Assembly: GCF_000224145.3 (NCBI RefSeq)
Contig: NW_004190347.2
Coordinates: 443,685-507,684 of the forward strand
DNA from: Ciona intestinalis
Lineage: Eukaryota > Chordata > Ascidiacea > Phlebobranchia > Cionidae
DNA length: 64,000 bases
Direction: 5' to 3'
In this document: positions 25,801 through 36,227 of the stretch, one piece after another
Layout: every line of letters begins with the position of its first letter
Position numbering within the stretch: position 1 is the stretch's first letter
The notes under the pieces: model-generated
The model's input: the letters and a program-made list of their open reading frames with translations, nothing else
What the model was told of the DNA's origin: nothing
The model's database searches: none
Position numbers and translations under genes: made by a program

Positions 25801-28695
25801 CTCAGAGGAAGAAACTCCAGCAAGAAATCGGATGATAATTGATCTTCTTGTTGAAGAGTTCTGTTTTCCTCCAGAAGAACCTCCAGTCTTTGATCTCATC
25901 CTCCCAAACAAGATCCTCAAGAGAATAGGAGCAACAACATCACGGTCTTCCAACAAAGATGAGATCTCAAAGTTTGTCAGCGCGTCGCGGAAAAGTTTGT
26001 CGTCGAAAAACTCGCAGATTTTCTCTTTATGTTTGGTCAGACCTTTCCATTTGTATTGATACAAACACTTAAGCGCTGCCTGCTGCATGTCAGTGTGTAC
26101 GTGTGTAAGAAGGTCCTTGAACAAACTTAGCAATTTATCTTTTTGTATTGTAGAAGAAGGGTTGTTAAGATTCGCGAACACATTAAGCATAGATATCAAC
26201 ATTTTCACTGAGTCTTTTCGCCGAAAGAATTCATTTTCTTGATCAGAATTATTTGCCAGGTTTTGTACTTTACAGTTTTCTTTGTCCAGCAAATAATACT
26301 CATTGTCAAGATACCGGAACAGCAGTGTAACAATAACTCTATTATTACAATCAATGATATTGTTATGGGGTAGAATTGCCATTGTTTTCCAAACTTGGAG
26401 ACGAAAATTAAAATAATCAGTTTGAGAATTTATAATCTGACGACCTTTTTTAACTTTTCCTTGAACAAAATTTTCGAAATCAGAATTCTGATCTTGATCT
26501 GTAGAAGTCCCAGGTAGTTGCAGCCACCATTTACTATTCTCTGCATCTTCCGATGATTTTTCCGCGATTTCGAACAAAATTTCCCAGAATTTATCTCCCC
26601 GGTCACTAGTGGCATGCGAGGCAATGATTTCCTGCAGTGGCTTCCATAGGTGCGAGAAGTTGATGTATAATTGTGAGAATAAACATCGAATTGCGACTTC
26701 TTTTGCATCACCTGACAATCCTTCTCCATTTTTATGCTTTTCAAGTTTCTTTAGATGCAGAAGTTTGGTTCTATAGTCATGTACAGTGGCATCTGTCTCT
26801 TCAGCCATAATACAAGCGTGGTAGATCGGTTCGTTGGATTTATCCAGTTTTTGTAAAATCCGAAGACATAATACCCTAATGTTTGTCTCTGGCGAAGAAA
26901 CCAACTTTACCAGTAATTGTAAAACTTCGTTTTTATTAAACAAAGTGGAAAACTTAGGCTTGCATGTCAGTAGAATGTCTGCTAACATTAGGACCAATCT
27001 ATTAGGGTTTGAAAGCAGCATTTCCACGATGTGTTTGCATTCTTTAGGAGCTGACTTATCCACTGTCCACATAGTTTGTAAAACAACCGCAATAACAGCA
27101 AGTGTAGAATCAGAGGTTTCAGATTTTGTTAACGATTTATACAAATTTAACAAAGTTTTTGAGGTGTCCTTGGGCAAGGGGCGTACAGACTGTAGAGAAA
27201 TTAGAATATTCCATAAAATTTCAGGTTCTGTTTCAATTTTGAGCAAATTAATCAGAATTTCTCCAATTTGTTTCTCGTTTTTCACTCTTGAAAATTTAGA
27301 AAATTCAAAAATTTCAATTGAGCGCTGAAATAATTCTGCTCCATTCTGGGGTAATGGGTTGCAGAGCATTGAATAAGTGCCAAGCAGGCTCACAACTCGG
27401 TCTTGGTTTTCTTCAGCTTGAATATTATCCTTACAGAACTTTAAGAAAATATCGTGAGCAAGAGACTTAAAGCTGGAAAGAGCAAACGATTTTTCCCAAA
27501 ACGAAGCAATTGCTTTGAAACTTAGTTTTGAAACTGAGAGATCACGGATTAAACTTTTCTGCGTAGTTTGAGATAGGTCTGACTTCGAACCATGCAACAC
27601 AGTTGACACAACTGAACAAATAGCATCCGATATTTCATCTTTATCAATGACTGTCAAATCTGCCACCAGATTTTGACACGCTGTTATGACATCACAGAAC
27701 TCCTTATGACATAACAGCCGTGAGGAAAACCTGCATTTACACCAGGTGTCTAACAATTTTAGCAGTTTAATTAAATATGGAAGATCAGAATCAACGGCTG
27801 TGTTTTCTTTTATAGCAAGAATTAAAGCATCCCAGATTGGTTTTCCAAACTTTCTCCTAGTATGGTCAGCCATGAGGTGAATAGATGAATTGATACAGTT
27901 GTAGATAGCTCCAGTATTATCAGGGGTTTTCAAGAAAGATAATATCACTGGCATTACATCTTCAGTGCAGGAATGGAATTGATTCTGTGGTGACTTAACC
28001 ATGTTAAATACGACATGAGCCAATCTTTCAGATGTGGCTGGTGTCTCTACTGTGACTTTAAACAACTTTGATAAAACTAGTTGCGGATTTTTCGCTTTTC
28101 GAAGCAAAAACGAAACGCTTTCAGCAGCAAAATTTGAAATGTGCTCCGGGTGTTCGCCCTCAAACAACCCCATATACATGTCAAGTACATTGTTCATATC
28201 ATTGACCATGTACCTCCATTGCTTCCTAAACAGCATGGATATTGATGAGAAAACCCATTCCAGTTTGTCCACGTCTTTGGTTTGAAGCAACGTCGTCAAA
28301 ATTTTAAAAAACTTCGAAAAGTGAGGGTAAAAATCGGAGCTTAAATCAATGCATAAGCTGACCATTATATCCAGTAAAGCTTGCAGAGCGAGTGAATTCT
28401 CAACAGCCAGATGTTCCTGCAGAGCTGTAATGATATCATCCTTGTAATAAACAACCATTTTATAATTTTTACATTTGTCCGAAATTTTTTTTCGAAAATT
28501 TACAAAATCCAAAGAAAGTTCGAGGTCTCGCCATTTTTGCATCGATTCGAAAAACCTTGAAAAATCCTCTCCGCTCTCCACTAGAGGGACGTGGTCAATC
28601 TGGTGGATTGCATCTATGTTCACTTCTGATAATCTCTCAGAGAAAGTTTTGAACCGAAACTGGTTCTTCTCCTTGTGTTTGTGGGGGGCTGGCAT
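19885..28695 (-). CDS. UTP20: U3 snoRNP/SSU processome component UTP20 (DRIM)
   Basis: A predicted 2683-residue HEAT/ARM-repeat protein (human about 2785). In the nucleolus UTP20 is part of the small-subunit processome that processes 18S pre-rRNA. Exons: 28695-21716, 21312-21161, 20804-19885, with phases matching across both introns. The N-terminus (FRFKTFSERLSEVNIDAIH, then FYPHFSKFFKILTTLLQTKD) aligns well with vertebrate UTP20, so the first ATG is secure. An acidic then lysine-rich linker lies near residues 1655-1720, and a second near 2000. The last 60 residues are strongly basic, as in the family. The splice acceptor CCCCAG ends 13 bases before the ATG, so a 5' UTR exon or a trans-spliced leader is likely. 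The first exon alone encodes 2326 codons, whereas vertebrate UTP20 is split into dozens of exons. The donor of the small middle exon (GTAACG) was chosen by phase and is the least certain boundary. Confidence 0.95.
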
Positions 28696-29562
28696 CGTTG
28701 TGAGCTGGCTGGGGATAATAAAAAGAATTAAATAATGTTAAAAATAAATTTTGATTAAAAATTATATATAATATAGAGAGAGAGAGAGAGAGATTTTATG
28801 ATAGAAAGAAAATAATTTATAATAACTTAATGCTCGCATGGCAAAGCAACGACAGTCGTTTGTTTAATACACCTCGTGCCAGCTTACAAGTTACCACAGC
28901 AAATACTTTAAGTGCGTCTTGCCCAAGGCCACATATGCCAAAAGCAATATCAAACCTCAAACTGATCTTTTTGGGGAGGAGGCAACCACAACACCAACTG
29001 TGGTAGGGCGGGGTTTAAGGTTTAAAAAAGTTGATAAACAAATTCCAGGATACAAAAAATTAGAGTACACTGTAATGGGGTACTTTACACTGGAATATAC
29101 CATAAAACTTACCCTCAACAAGTTGTAGAAATAATTTCTTTAGACCAAACTTGGTATGAAGCCAAATATATCAGGTGTTATTTTACAACAGATATTGTTT
29201 CCTTAACATCTAAATTAAGAAGAAGTTAATATTAGCAAACAATCGAACACAAACACCATTATGATGTAATAACAAGATAAAAACATTTGTATTGTATGCA
29301 AACAAATAAAACATAAAAACCACAAAATTATATTTTGTGGCGAAAAATATAACTATGTAAACCATTTATAATTGTTACCGAATTACTTTGGCACTATTGT
29401 TAAAAAAATGCAAAAACCGTAAGAATGTTTTTTTAACAAATTGATAAAAAACAGTGGGCTTTTCTATAATGAAAAAACTTAAACTGAAAACACTGTCATT
29501 AACACCAGATTGCAACCAAACTAGATATGTGATTTTAAAAATATTGTTGTATGATGACATCA
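28696..29562. other. Intergenic region UTP20-MTHFS
   Basis: It contains the (AG)n run, a 98-bp family fragment (about 28830-28900) and a SINE scrap with GCCCAAGGCCACATATGCC. The part nearest MTHFS is probably its 3' UTR. No gene seen. Confidence 0.6.
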
Positions 29563-30144
29563 TCAACATTTATAAGTGATGACATCATCCAAGGGTTGAT
29601 CATGTTCCGACAAAGGAATCTCGTCGAGCATTTGAACATTGAATGCTAAGCCAACCAACTTTGGTTTTTTAACTATGCTTATCTTCTCAATATAAGTATC
29701 ATAATACCCCTTCCCGTGTCCCATCCTGCCCCCTGCTTTTGTGAAGGCAACTCCAGGTACAAGGATGAGGTCTAACCCCCCGGTTTCGATCGCGTTTTCT
29801 CGAGTGTTATCGCCATCTAATGGTTGTTTTATGAACCACTTGGTCTCGGGTAATGCTTCGTAATCTTCCATAGAATGCAGACGTACCATGTCCATGTTAT
29901 CGCCCACATATTTCGGGATAAACACAGCTTTGTTGCTATCTATTGCATGCTTAAGAATATCATAGGTCTGCACTTCATTCTTCATGCTTAGATAGATGGA
30001 TAAACGAGTGGCTGATTTGTACCATTTGTTGTCTAAAACTTGTTGAGTAATATTTGCAGATTGCAAAGTTTTTTCTTTCAAAGTCATTTCTTTCAAGTCA
30101 AGTTTTACTTTTTTCCTTAAAGCTTGTTTAGCAGCCCGCATCAT
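29563..30144 (-). CDS. MTHFS: 5-formyltetrahydrofolate cyclo-ligase
   Basis: A 193-residue single-exon enzyme (human 203). It converts 5-formyl-THF to 5,10-methenyl-THF with ATP, returning stored formyl-folate to one-carbon metabolism in the cytosol. The conserved nucleotide/folate-binding signature is near the C-terminus: LVPGVAFTKAGGRMGHGKGY followed by YD. LSMKNEV and VFIPKYVGDNMDMVR also align with the vertebrate protein. The start is placed at ATGATGCGG because the family begins a few residues before the first helix. The open frame extends upstream, but a TTTTCAG splice acceptor lies about 30 bases before this ATG, so the extension is not coding. The next minus-strand genes lie 868 bp downstream (UTP20) and 754 bp upstream (POLR3K), too far for a typical tight operon. 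Confidence 0.95.
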   Translation of the reverse strand: MMRAAKQALRKKVKLDLKEMTLKEKTLQSANITQQVLDNKWYKSATRLSIYLSMKNEVQTYDILKHAIDSNKAVFIPKYVGDNMDMVRLHSMEDYEALPETKWFIKQPLDGDNTRENAIETGGLDLILVPGVAFTKAGGRMGHGKGYYDTYIEKISIVKKPKLVGLAFNVQMLDEIPLSEHDQPLDDVITYKC

Positions 30145-30281
30145 AATTGTTAATGAATCCCCTAAAATAAAACCTGAAAATAGAAAAGAATAGCAATTGT
30201 AAAATAATAATAAGGTAATAAACATTTAAACTTCAAAAACAACTAAAAAAGTGCTGGCAGAAATATGGGTTTTATCATATA

Positions 30282-30412
30282 GTAGGCTGGGGGAAAACGG
30301 GACAGCGTTTCATTCGATTTCCTCGTCCCACTTGGTAATAAACAAAGAACATTTAAACAAATAAAAACGTATCCTCGTGACTCCCGTAGACCGTTGTTAA
30401 TCGTTTAAATTT
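30282..30412. mobile_element. TIR MITE, left-end fragment
   Basis: It keeps the left terminus and the body as far as GACCGTTGTTAAT. The right terminus is absent. It lies just upstream of the MTHFS gene. Confidence 0.65.
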
Positions 30413-30594
30413 TGAAGGTTCAAATAAAGAATATACAAAGTCAAGAGAAGTCAAAAAAATTCAACACAAAAGAATTAATAAAAAGTCATGAACTAAAGCT
30501 CTGGCTTTGAGCCATTGTTACTGCTTGTCAGATATTGACAAAATCTTATCTGTGAACATAAAGTGTTGGCCTATTGCAGTAAACATAGAAATTA

Positions 30595-30930
30595 GAAACA
30601 CCATTTATTCACTGATGTCCAAATGGGCAACAACCCAGCCCAGATTTTTGGTATATTTGTAGAATTGAGTGAAGGCCCACATTTTCGAATTCAACCAAAA
30701 TCTGTTTTTTACCATTGAAAGAAACATAGAAACACCATTTATTCCCTCCACTGATGGCCAAATGGGTGGCAACAACATTAATCCAGCCCAGATTTTTGGT
30801 ATATCCATAGAATGTGTTTATAGACCTGTGTGAACCATATGAATTCAAACAGAATCTGTTTTTACCATTAAAAGAAACATAGAAACTTAAACACCATTTA
30901 TTCCCTCCACTGATGGCCACACGTGGGGCT
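30595..30930. repeat. Tandem triplication of the POLR3K 3' end
   Basis: AAACACCATTTATTC recurs near 30598, 30732 and 30890, each followed by CACTGATGGCCA or a variant. The copy at 30890 is the real end of the POLR3K coding region (its last seven codons and stop on the minus strand). The other two carry decayed versions with the same downstream sequence (CAGCCCAGATTTTTGGTATA). Confidence 0.85.
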
Positions 30931-31224
30931 ACAACATTTATAAAATATCGTCATCGGTTCGTCTGCCGATCGTGTTTGTATCTGCATGAAGTAAGCACGG
31001 TCATGTTCGCACTTTGGACATTTCTCTTCCGTTGAATCCACGTTTTCCCACGCAGCTGAACCCCCTAACACGTCGTCAACTGCTTTGAGCTTTGGAAACT
31101 TTTTGCTGCTGATTTTCTGTGTGATATTGTGCACGTATGGGCATGTCGGGCATGCGAACCTGTAGCATTGGTTGCCTTCTTCAACTGTTAACAAGTTGCC
31201 ACATGTTGGGCAGAAAAGCAACAT
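30898..31224 (-). CDS. POLR3K: DNA-directed RNA polymerase III subunit RPC10
   Basis: A 108-residue single-exon protein, the same length as human POLR3K. It is the TFIIS-like subunit of Pol III that supports RNA cleavage, termination and reinitiation on tRNA, 5S and other small RNA genes. The N-terminal zinc ribbon has C5, C8, C25 and C28. The C-terminal TFIIS-type ribbon has C69, C72, C97 and C102, with the catalytic hairpin QTRSADEPMT (D88, E89). VDDVLGGSAAWENVDSTEE is nearly identical to the human linker. The start is fixed by the conserved MLLFCP. A TA microsatellite lies just upstream of the ATG, with a GGTTGCAG acceptor-like site beyond it. The 3' end is tandemly repeated downstream. 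Confidence 0.98.
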   Translation of the reverse strand: MLLFCPTCGNLLTVEEGNQCYRFACPTCPYVHNITQKISSKKFPKLKAVDDVLGGSAAWENVDSTEEKCPKCEHDRAYFMQIQTRSADEPMTIFYKCCSPTCGHQWRE

Positions 31225-31729
31225 TGCGGGTGAGGTATATATATATATATATATAAGTGTTTAATATAAACAGTCGCTGCAACCTAGAAAAAAAGGTCAA
31301 AGAATTGAATAAAGCATATTATGTTTGCTATGGCTGAGTAACATTATTTTCTAAACAAGCATAAGTGAAATGTAGATAGGATATTTCTGATATTTTTCCC
31401 TATAAGTTCCCAACTTATTCAGTGACACAACCAGGAAGTAAAGAAAAAGATTCCATAGAATATCGGGTTTGAAAACAAATTAAAAACAAGACTGGCATAG
31501 ATATCTAATAAAAACAGGTTAATTTCCTTACAGTGCAGATTAAAAGACAAGCAAAACTGGTTTCTTTGCACCTACAAGTTACAGAAGTGAAAAAGAAAAT
31601 TATTCCAAAAATAAGACTGATATAGAAGCTTAATGGAAGCATGCGAATTTTGTTACAGCAGATTGGAGAATTTTTGCTTTGATACAAGTCAGCTTCAATT
31701 GAAGGTAAAGTTAAATTTATTTTGATTCA

Positions 31730-32539
31730 TTAAATCTCATATCGGCTGCCTGCGTCCAATCTTATAGTTTCACCATTGATCATTTTGTTTTCAATCACAG
31801 TTGTTACGAGGTGGGCGAACTCACATGGGTCGCCAAAACGGTTGGGAAACGCATTAGGCGTCGTAATGAACTGTTTGACCTCGTCTGTAATGTTGTTTGA
31901 ATGTGTAAGCGGGGTCTTAAAGAACCCAGGTGCTATAGTGGCCACTCTAACACCACATGAAGCTAAGTCTCTCGCGATTGGTAACGTCATGCTCACAATT
32001 GCACCACTTGCAGCGGAATATACGGTTTGTGTACCAGATCCATGGTAAGCAGCTATGCTAGAGGTATTTATTATAACTCCGTTTTCACCGTGTTCGTTCT
32101 TGTTTTCAGCCATCGCTTGAGCTGCGAGTCTTATCACGTTAAAGTTCCCAACAACGTTGGTGTTTAGAACCTTCTGTATTTCATGCAAGTCCAAAGGGTG
32201 GTCATTGTTTGGGTTGTATAATCTGCATGATATTGAAACACCTGCACAGTTCAAAGCCACATTCAGCCCTCCCCATCTTTCCTTTGCTTTATTAATCGCG
32301 GTTTCCACATCATTAGTTGATAAAACATTGCCTTTAAAGAACAAACAGTTACTGTTGGTCACATGAGGTGAGAACACTTCGCCGATGGGGTTGTCATTTT
32401 TAGGTGACAAGTTGTTGTCGCCAGGAGCATTTATATCAAACACAACAACTCTAGCTCCATTAGATAACAAATAATCCGCTGTGGCTTTTCCGAGGCCAGA
32501 CGCACCTCCAGTTATAAATACCACAAGGTTTTTTAACAT
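31730..32539 (-). CDS. HSD17B10-like short-chain dehydrogenase lacking the catalytic lysine
   Basis: A 269-residue single-exon short-chain dehydrogenase closest to 3-hydroxyacyl-CoA dehydrogenase type 2. That mitochondrial NAD enzyme degrades isoleucine and steroids and is also a subunit of mitochondrial RNase P. Seen here: the glycine motif TGGASGLG (10-17), the NAD-selecting D35, NCAG (97-100), the catalytic-serine segment NTSSIAA (S161), LPIARDLASCGVRVATIAPG, and a C-terminal NGETIRLDAG matching the family. The active-site Tyr is present (Y174), but the Lys of YxxxK is Ser178 (codon AGT at 32008-32006). Normal SDR chemistry is therefore doubtful. It could be a diverged paralogue with a structural role, such as the RNase P scaffold, or an inactive duplicate. 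The frame is otherwise intact and family length is kept, which argues against decay. HSD17B10 is the nearest family, but one-to-one orthology is not shown. Confidence 0.85.
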   Translation of the reverse strand: MLKNLVVFITGGASGLGKATADYLLSNGARVVVFDINAPGDNNLSPKNDNPIGEVFSPHVTNSNCLFFKGNVLSTNDVETAINKAKERWGGLNVALNCAGVSISCRLYNPNNDHPLDLHEIQKVLNTNVVGNFNVIRLAAQAMAENKNEHGENGVIINTSSIAAYHGSGTQTVYSAASGAIVSMTLPIARDLASCGVRVATIAPGFFKTPLTHSNNITDEVKQFITTPNAFPNRFGDPCEFAHLVTTVIENKMINGETIRLDAGSRYEI

Positions 32540-34333
32540 CTTATCTTTTTAACATAGCAGTGCATTTATCTAATATCATACATTTAATCTGAAAGAGTTG
32601 ATAATCATATATAAACAAATGATTTCGGAAGATATGTTAACACGAAGGTTATAAACCCAACATACATTGAACATTAAAAACTCAGTAAATTAAAATAGTT
32701 AGTTATATTTAATATATAACAATACAATAAAGAAAAGTTTGTACATACACATTAAAACGCCGTTACAGACATCTAAATTGCTTTCGAGATAAATCACGCT
32801 GCAACTAACATATAAACATTACCATTAACTGAACTTACTGCAACTTATGAACAAAATACTAAACATTAAAATCTAAATAAAACGTAAACTACATGAAAGC
32901 GCACGTGCGTTTTCGCCATGGTTGACTAATTTTATTACGTCATTCTCAGTGCTGCGCAATATATTGTGTGTTAAATAACAGCCTGCGTAAAACAAGTTTT
33001 AAATTAAAATCGCAAATTAAAATAATGGTTTGTTTAATTTCCAATTGTGATAATACTTTAAAAAATCATTTTAATGCAATTCAACAACAATAAACCTGTG
33101 CACAGCTCTACCGCCCACGTGCGGGAAGATTTAAGAATAATGCGTTCAAAAATCTACTTTTGACAAGACAAAATTAATATTAAGAATCGTTTTAGTTTAT
33201 TTAGGACTTTAATGCATTTAAGATTTAACGAGGTATTCATTCAACGAGGTTGAATAAATGAATGAATGAATGAAATGTATTTCGTCTCTTCGGTCACGAT
33301 AACGAAAAACAAGAGAGTTGATAAAAAGCGAAAAGACAGGTAGTAACGGTAAAACAACAGTTGTTAAAACACGCTTATTGATAAAAAAGAAAGAAATATT
33401 GTTTTGGATAAAAGGCGTGACCGTTACACCCTACAAACGATACAATGTCGAAATTAAATAAATAACATTTAATTAAAAATATTAAAGTTCTAAAGGTAAA
33501 TGGTTACAGGAAATAGACATGGAATAGAAACTAAAGGAAACTACGGGTGCTTTCATCAACTCTACTTTATTCTGCAAAATAAAAACAGGAATAAAATACC
33601 TTCATAGTTTATGTGGCTGGCGTTGGTAGAAAGCCACTACGGCACGACAAGCCCCCAGCCAATGGTAGTGGGTTTCTACTCTGGTGAGAAACCCTTGATG
33701 GATAGACCTTACCCATAGCAAGGAAAAGAAACCCATTGACAAAAATAATACAGCGCAACAATATACAATCACACCAACAAGCATATAAAAGCGCAACATG
33801 ATAATTGAAATATCAACAAACGAGAAGCTACAAAATCTTACAGAAAAGCCCCGCAGTTCACACGCCACCAAGCGCCCACCTGCAAGGAGTCGAAGCCAAC
33901 AACGGCTCTGCATCACCCGACCGCTTATTGAAAAAACATCTTGGTACCGCGATACTTTCGTCGTATTTTTACACAATATAATATTGTCCGGCTGTTACGC
34001 ACCGCATTGACCGTTACGACATACTGTGGCTGTTACGAACCGCTTAGCGGCGACGTCCACGTAACAAACCCGTAGCTGTAACGTAACTAAACCGACCGTG
34101 ACGTAACCGCACCGAACGCAGGGTCATGACGTTGCTGACCCACCGCATCGATGTAAAGCGTAATTGTGATGTGGCCATCGTCACAATTACGCCATACGCG
34201 ATGTTGTGTTAAATTAAATTTAACATTAATGATGTGGGGACTTTAATAAAGTTTAAATGAATAAAGTATTAACAAAGGGTAATTAAATTTAACGGTTCGT
34301 ATATTATACTGCGCGTTGATATTACTCGAGTAT
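32540..34333. other. Intergenic region upstream of the HSD17B10-like gene
   Basis: AT-rich sequence with no recognised gene. Open frames at about 33602-34010 on both strands have no domain and no clear splice context. A short GAATGAATGAAT-type run lies near 33245-33275. The part after 34000 is rich in TTACG and GTAAC words. Confidence 0.5.
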
Positions 34334-34341
34334 ATGTGTAC

Positions 34342-34790
34342 CAGAGTCGTATAAACACCGAGTAGTCCAACTGCCGTCTATGTGTGTCCAAAATAGAGCA
34401 AAAGTGGTGACTTTGACAATGGGTTTAAACGAACTTGTTAAGTTTTGTTTGTGTTTTCCTATTGTGGGAAGGTGTAAAACAGCTTCTATTTACCTTACCA
34501 AACATTTTTTAGAAAAAATGTATAAATTTAGCCGCATTAAATGACTAAAATATCCCAAATCAACCGCTTCTAATTCTAATTTTTGACTTTTTTGACACAG
34601 AAAACAAATAACACATGTTTTTTTACATTTTTCAACCTTTAAATTTGTTTTTAGGCCCAAGTTTTTTCTGTAATTTACCGAAAAACATACATTTTCCCTA
34701 TACCTACTGTGTTATTTTGGACCCAAATTGCCGTTCAATTTGTGTTTTACGTAACAATGGGTTGGACTACTCGGTATTTCTATGACTCTG
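34342..34790. mobile_element. hAT-type MITE with 8-bp target duplication
   Basis: The element begins CAGAGTCGTATAAACACCGA and ends with the inverted partner TCGGTATTTCTATGACTCTG; the match continues into GTAGTCCAAC and GTTGGACTAC. It is bounded by the perfect 8-bp duplication ATGTGTAC at 34334-34341 and 34791-34798. CAG...CTG ends and 8-bp duplications are the hAT hallmark. It is 449 bp with no plausible transposase frame, so non-autonomous. Confidence 0.9.
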
Positions 34791-35040
34791 ATGTGTACCA
34801 ACACAAGAGTTCTCGCAAAGCAAACCGAGACAATACAAAACCGCTGTAAGATTCAAGTCCCGACAGATAAAAGACTCCTTTGCATTTATTTCAAAGACAT
34901 ATAGAAACACTGAAAAGTGCTTGGGGGACATAGCTGGCAACATTAGGTTCAGCAAAAAATAGCTGGCAACACTGTAAGAGTGCATCAGCTAACATACACA
35001 CGAACACTCATACTTAAACACTAAACCTAAATCACCTGAA

Positions 35041-35790
35041 ACCAACATCCTTTATCGGCGTCTTTGATCTTCTTTCTTCGCGCGTACACACCTATATAAG
35101 CCTATACACACTTATAATAGACCTATACACACTTATAGTAGACCTATACACACTTATAGTAGACCTATACACACTTATAGTAGACCTATACACACTTAGC
35201 CTACAAACACCTCAAACCGGCATCCTTATATTGGCGTCTTCGTCTTTGTTCTTCGTCTGGAAAATAAACGTAAATTAGATGACGTCACTTGGTCTGACGT
35301 AACACGCTCACATTTCAAGTGTGCCTAAAATGATTTCATTTTTATTAAATATTTGTTTGTTTAATATTGGTCATGGTAATAAACAAAAATAATATACAAT
35401 ACCTTGCGCTTTTCTTCGGCAGCTTTATTCGCTGACTTTTCTGAAACAATATAATCGTGAAATATCCGTCTGTTATATTGTTACGTCATAATTACCTTCA
35501 TTCCATCTTTACGTCATGGTCCGCTTGATCCTCTGTGACGTCACATACCATGTTCTAAAAATATGGAACATCTTTAAACTGTCATTGCAAACCTCACAGA
35601 TTGTGACGAAACAATAAACTTACGAAGTGGGTTCTTCTGTTGCGTCTTCACCACTCCGTGACGTCACATCATTGATGTTTCTAGAAAAGAGCTTATGTAC
35701 GTAATAATGCCAATTGTGATTTATACTTTACCAATTCTTTGATCTTCTTGCTTCGCGCTCATAGCGCAAATATAATTAGAATATACAAGT
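35041..35790 (-). other. Cluster of splice-flanked charged mini-exons (unidentified gene)
   Basis: On the minus strand several short segments sit between good acceptor and donor sites. One (about 35641-35697) follows TTTTCTAG and reads NINDVTSRSGEDATEEPTS before GTAAGT. One (about 35496-35557) follows TTTTTAG. One (about 35405-35443) follows GTTTCAG and can read KSANKAAEEKRK before GTATTG. One (about 35213-35258) follows TTTCCAG and ends near a stop. Two further segments (about 35053-35090 and 35738-35770) share GCGCGAAG and AAGAAGATCAAAGA with each other and resemble the 35213 segment. I could not join them in one continuous frame, so the product is unknown. The repeated Lys/Glu/Asp-rich character suggests a charged, possibly disordered protein. 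Confidence 0.35.
35085..35205. repeat. About 21-bp tandem repeat
   Basis: CCTATACACACTTATAGTAG repeats about five times with few changes, between two of the charged mini-exons. Confidence 0.93.
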
Positions 35791-36227
35791 AATGTTCATT
35801 GCGTCGACGCAAAACGCGCATGGGGCCCCATAAAAAAACGCGAAACGCACGCGTAGAACAAACCGCATTGTGACGTCATAATAGCGCGCGGTCGTGCGTC
35901 TATTTACTGTGACGCAACTATGAACGAGCGAATTCGGCGCAATAATGACGCGATGTCATTCATATGACGTAACAGACGCGTTGTATAACTTGTATAGTGA
36001 CGTAATAAAAAACCTTCGCGCGATTTCGGAATTAACAAATTAAACTTAAAGAATAAGTTTAAGCGCAAGACACAAAACTATTTAAATTATGATAATATTA
36101 TTAATAGTATATTGGTATTATAATAGTAGTACATAGTAATATACAAGTATAAGATGTAATACAATATAGTTGATATAACAAAGCAATACTTAACTTATGT
36201 TGTTATAATCCCACCATAGTAGAAACT

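Noticed and set aside
26834-27328. 164-residue open frame on the plus strand
   Set aside because: It lies wholly inside the UTP20 coding exon on the opposite strand, with no domain and no splice context; an antisense shadow.
28919-29128. 69-residue frame starting in a SINE scrap
   Set aside because: The start lies in repeat sequence and the rest has no family resemblance or splice signals.
33602-34010. Overlapping frames of 124 (minus) and 70 (plus) residues
   Set aside because: No recognisable domain, no convincing splice or start context, and unrelated frames are open on both strands.
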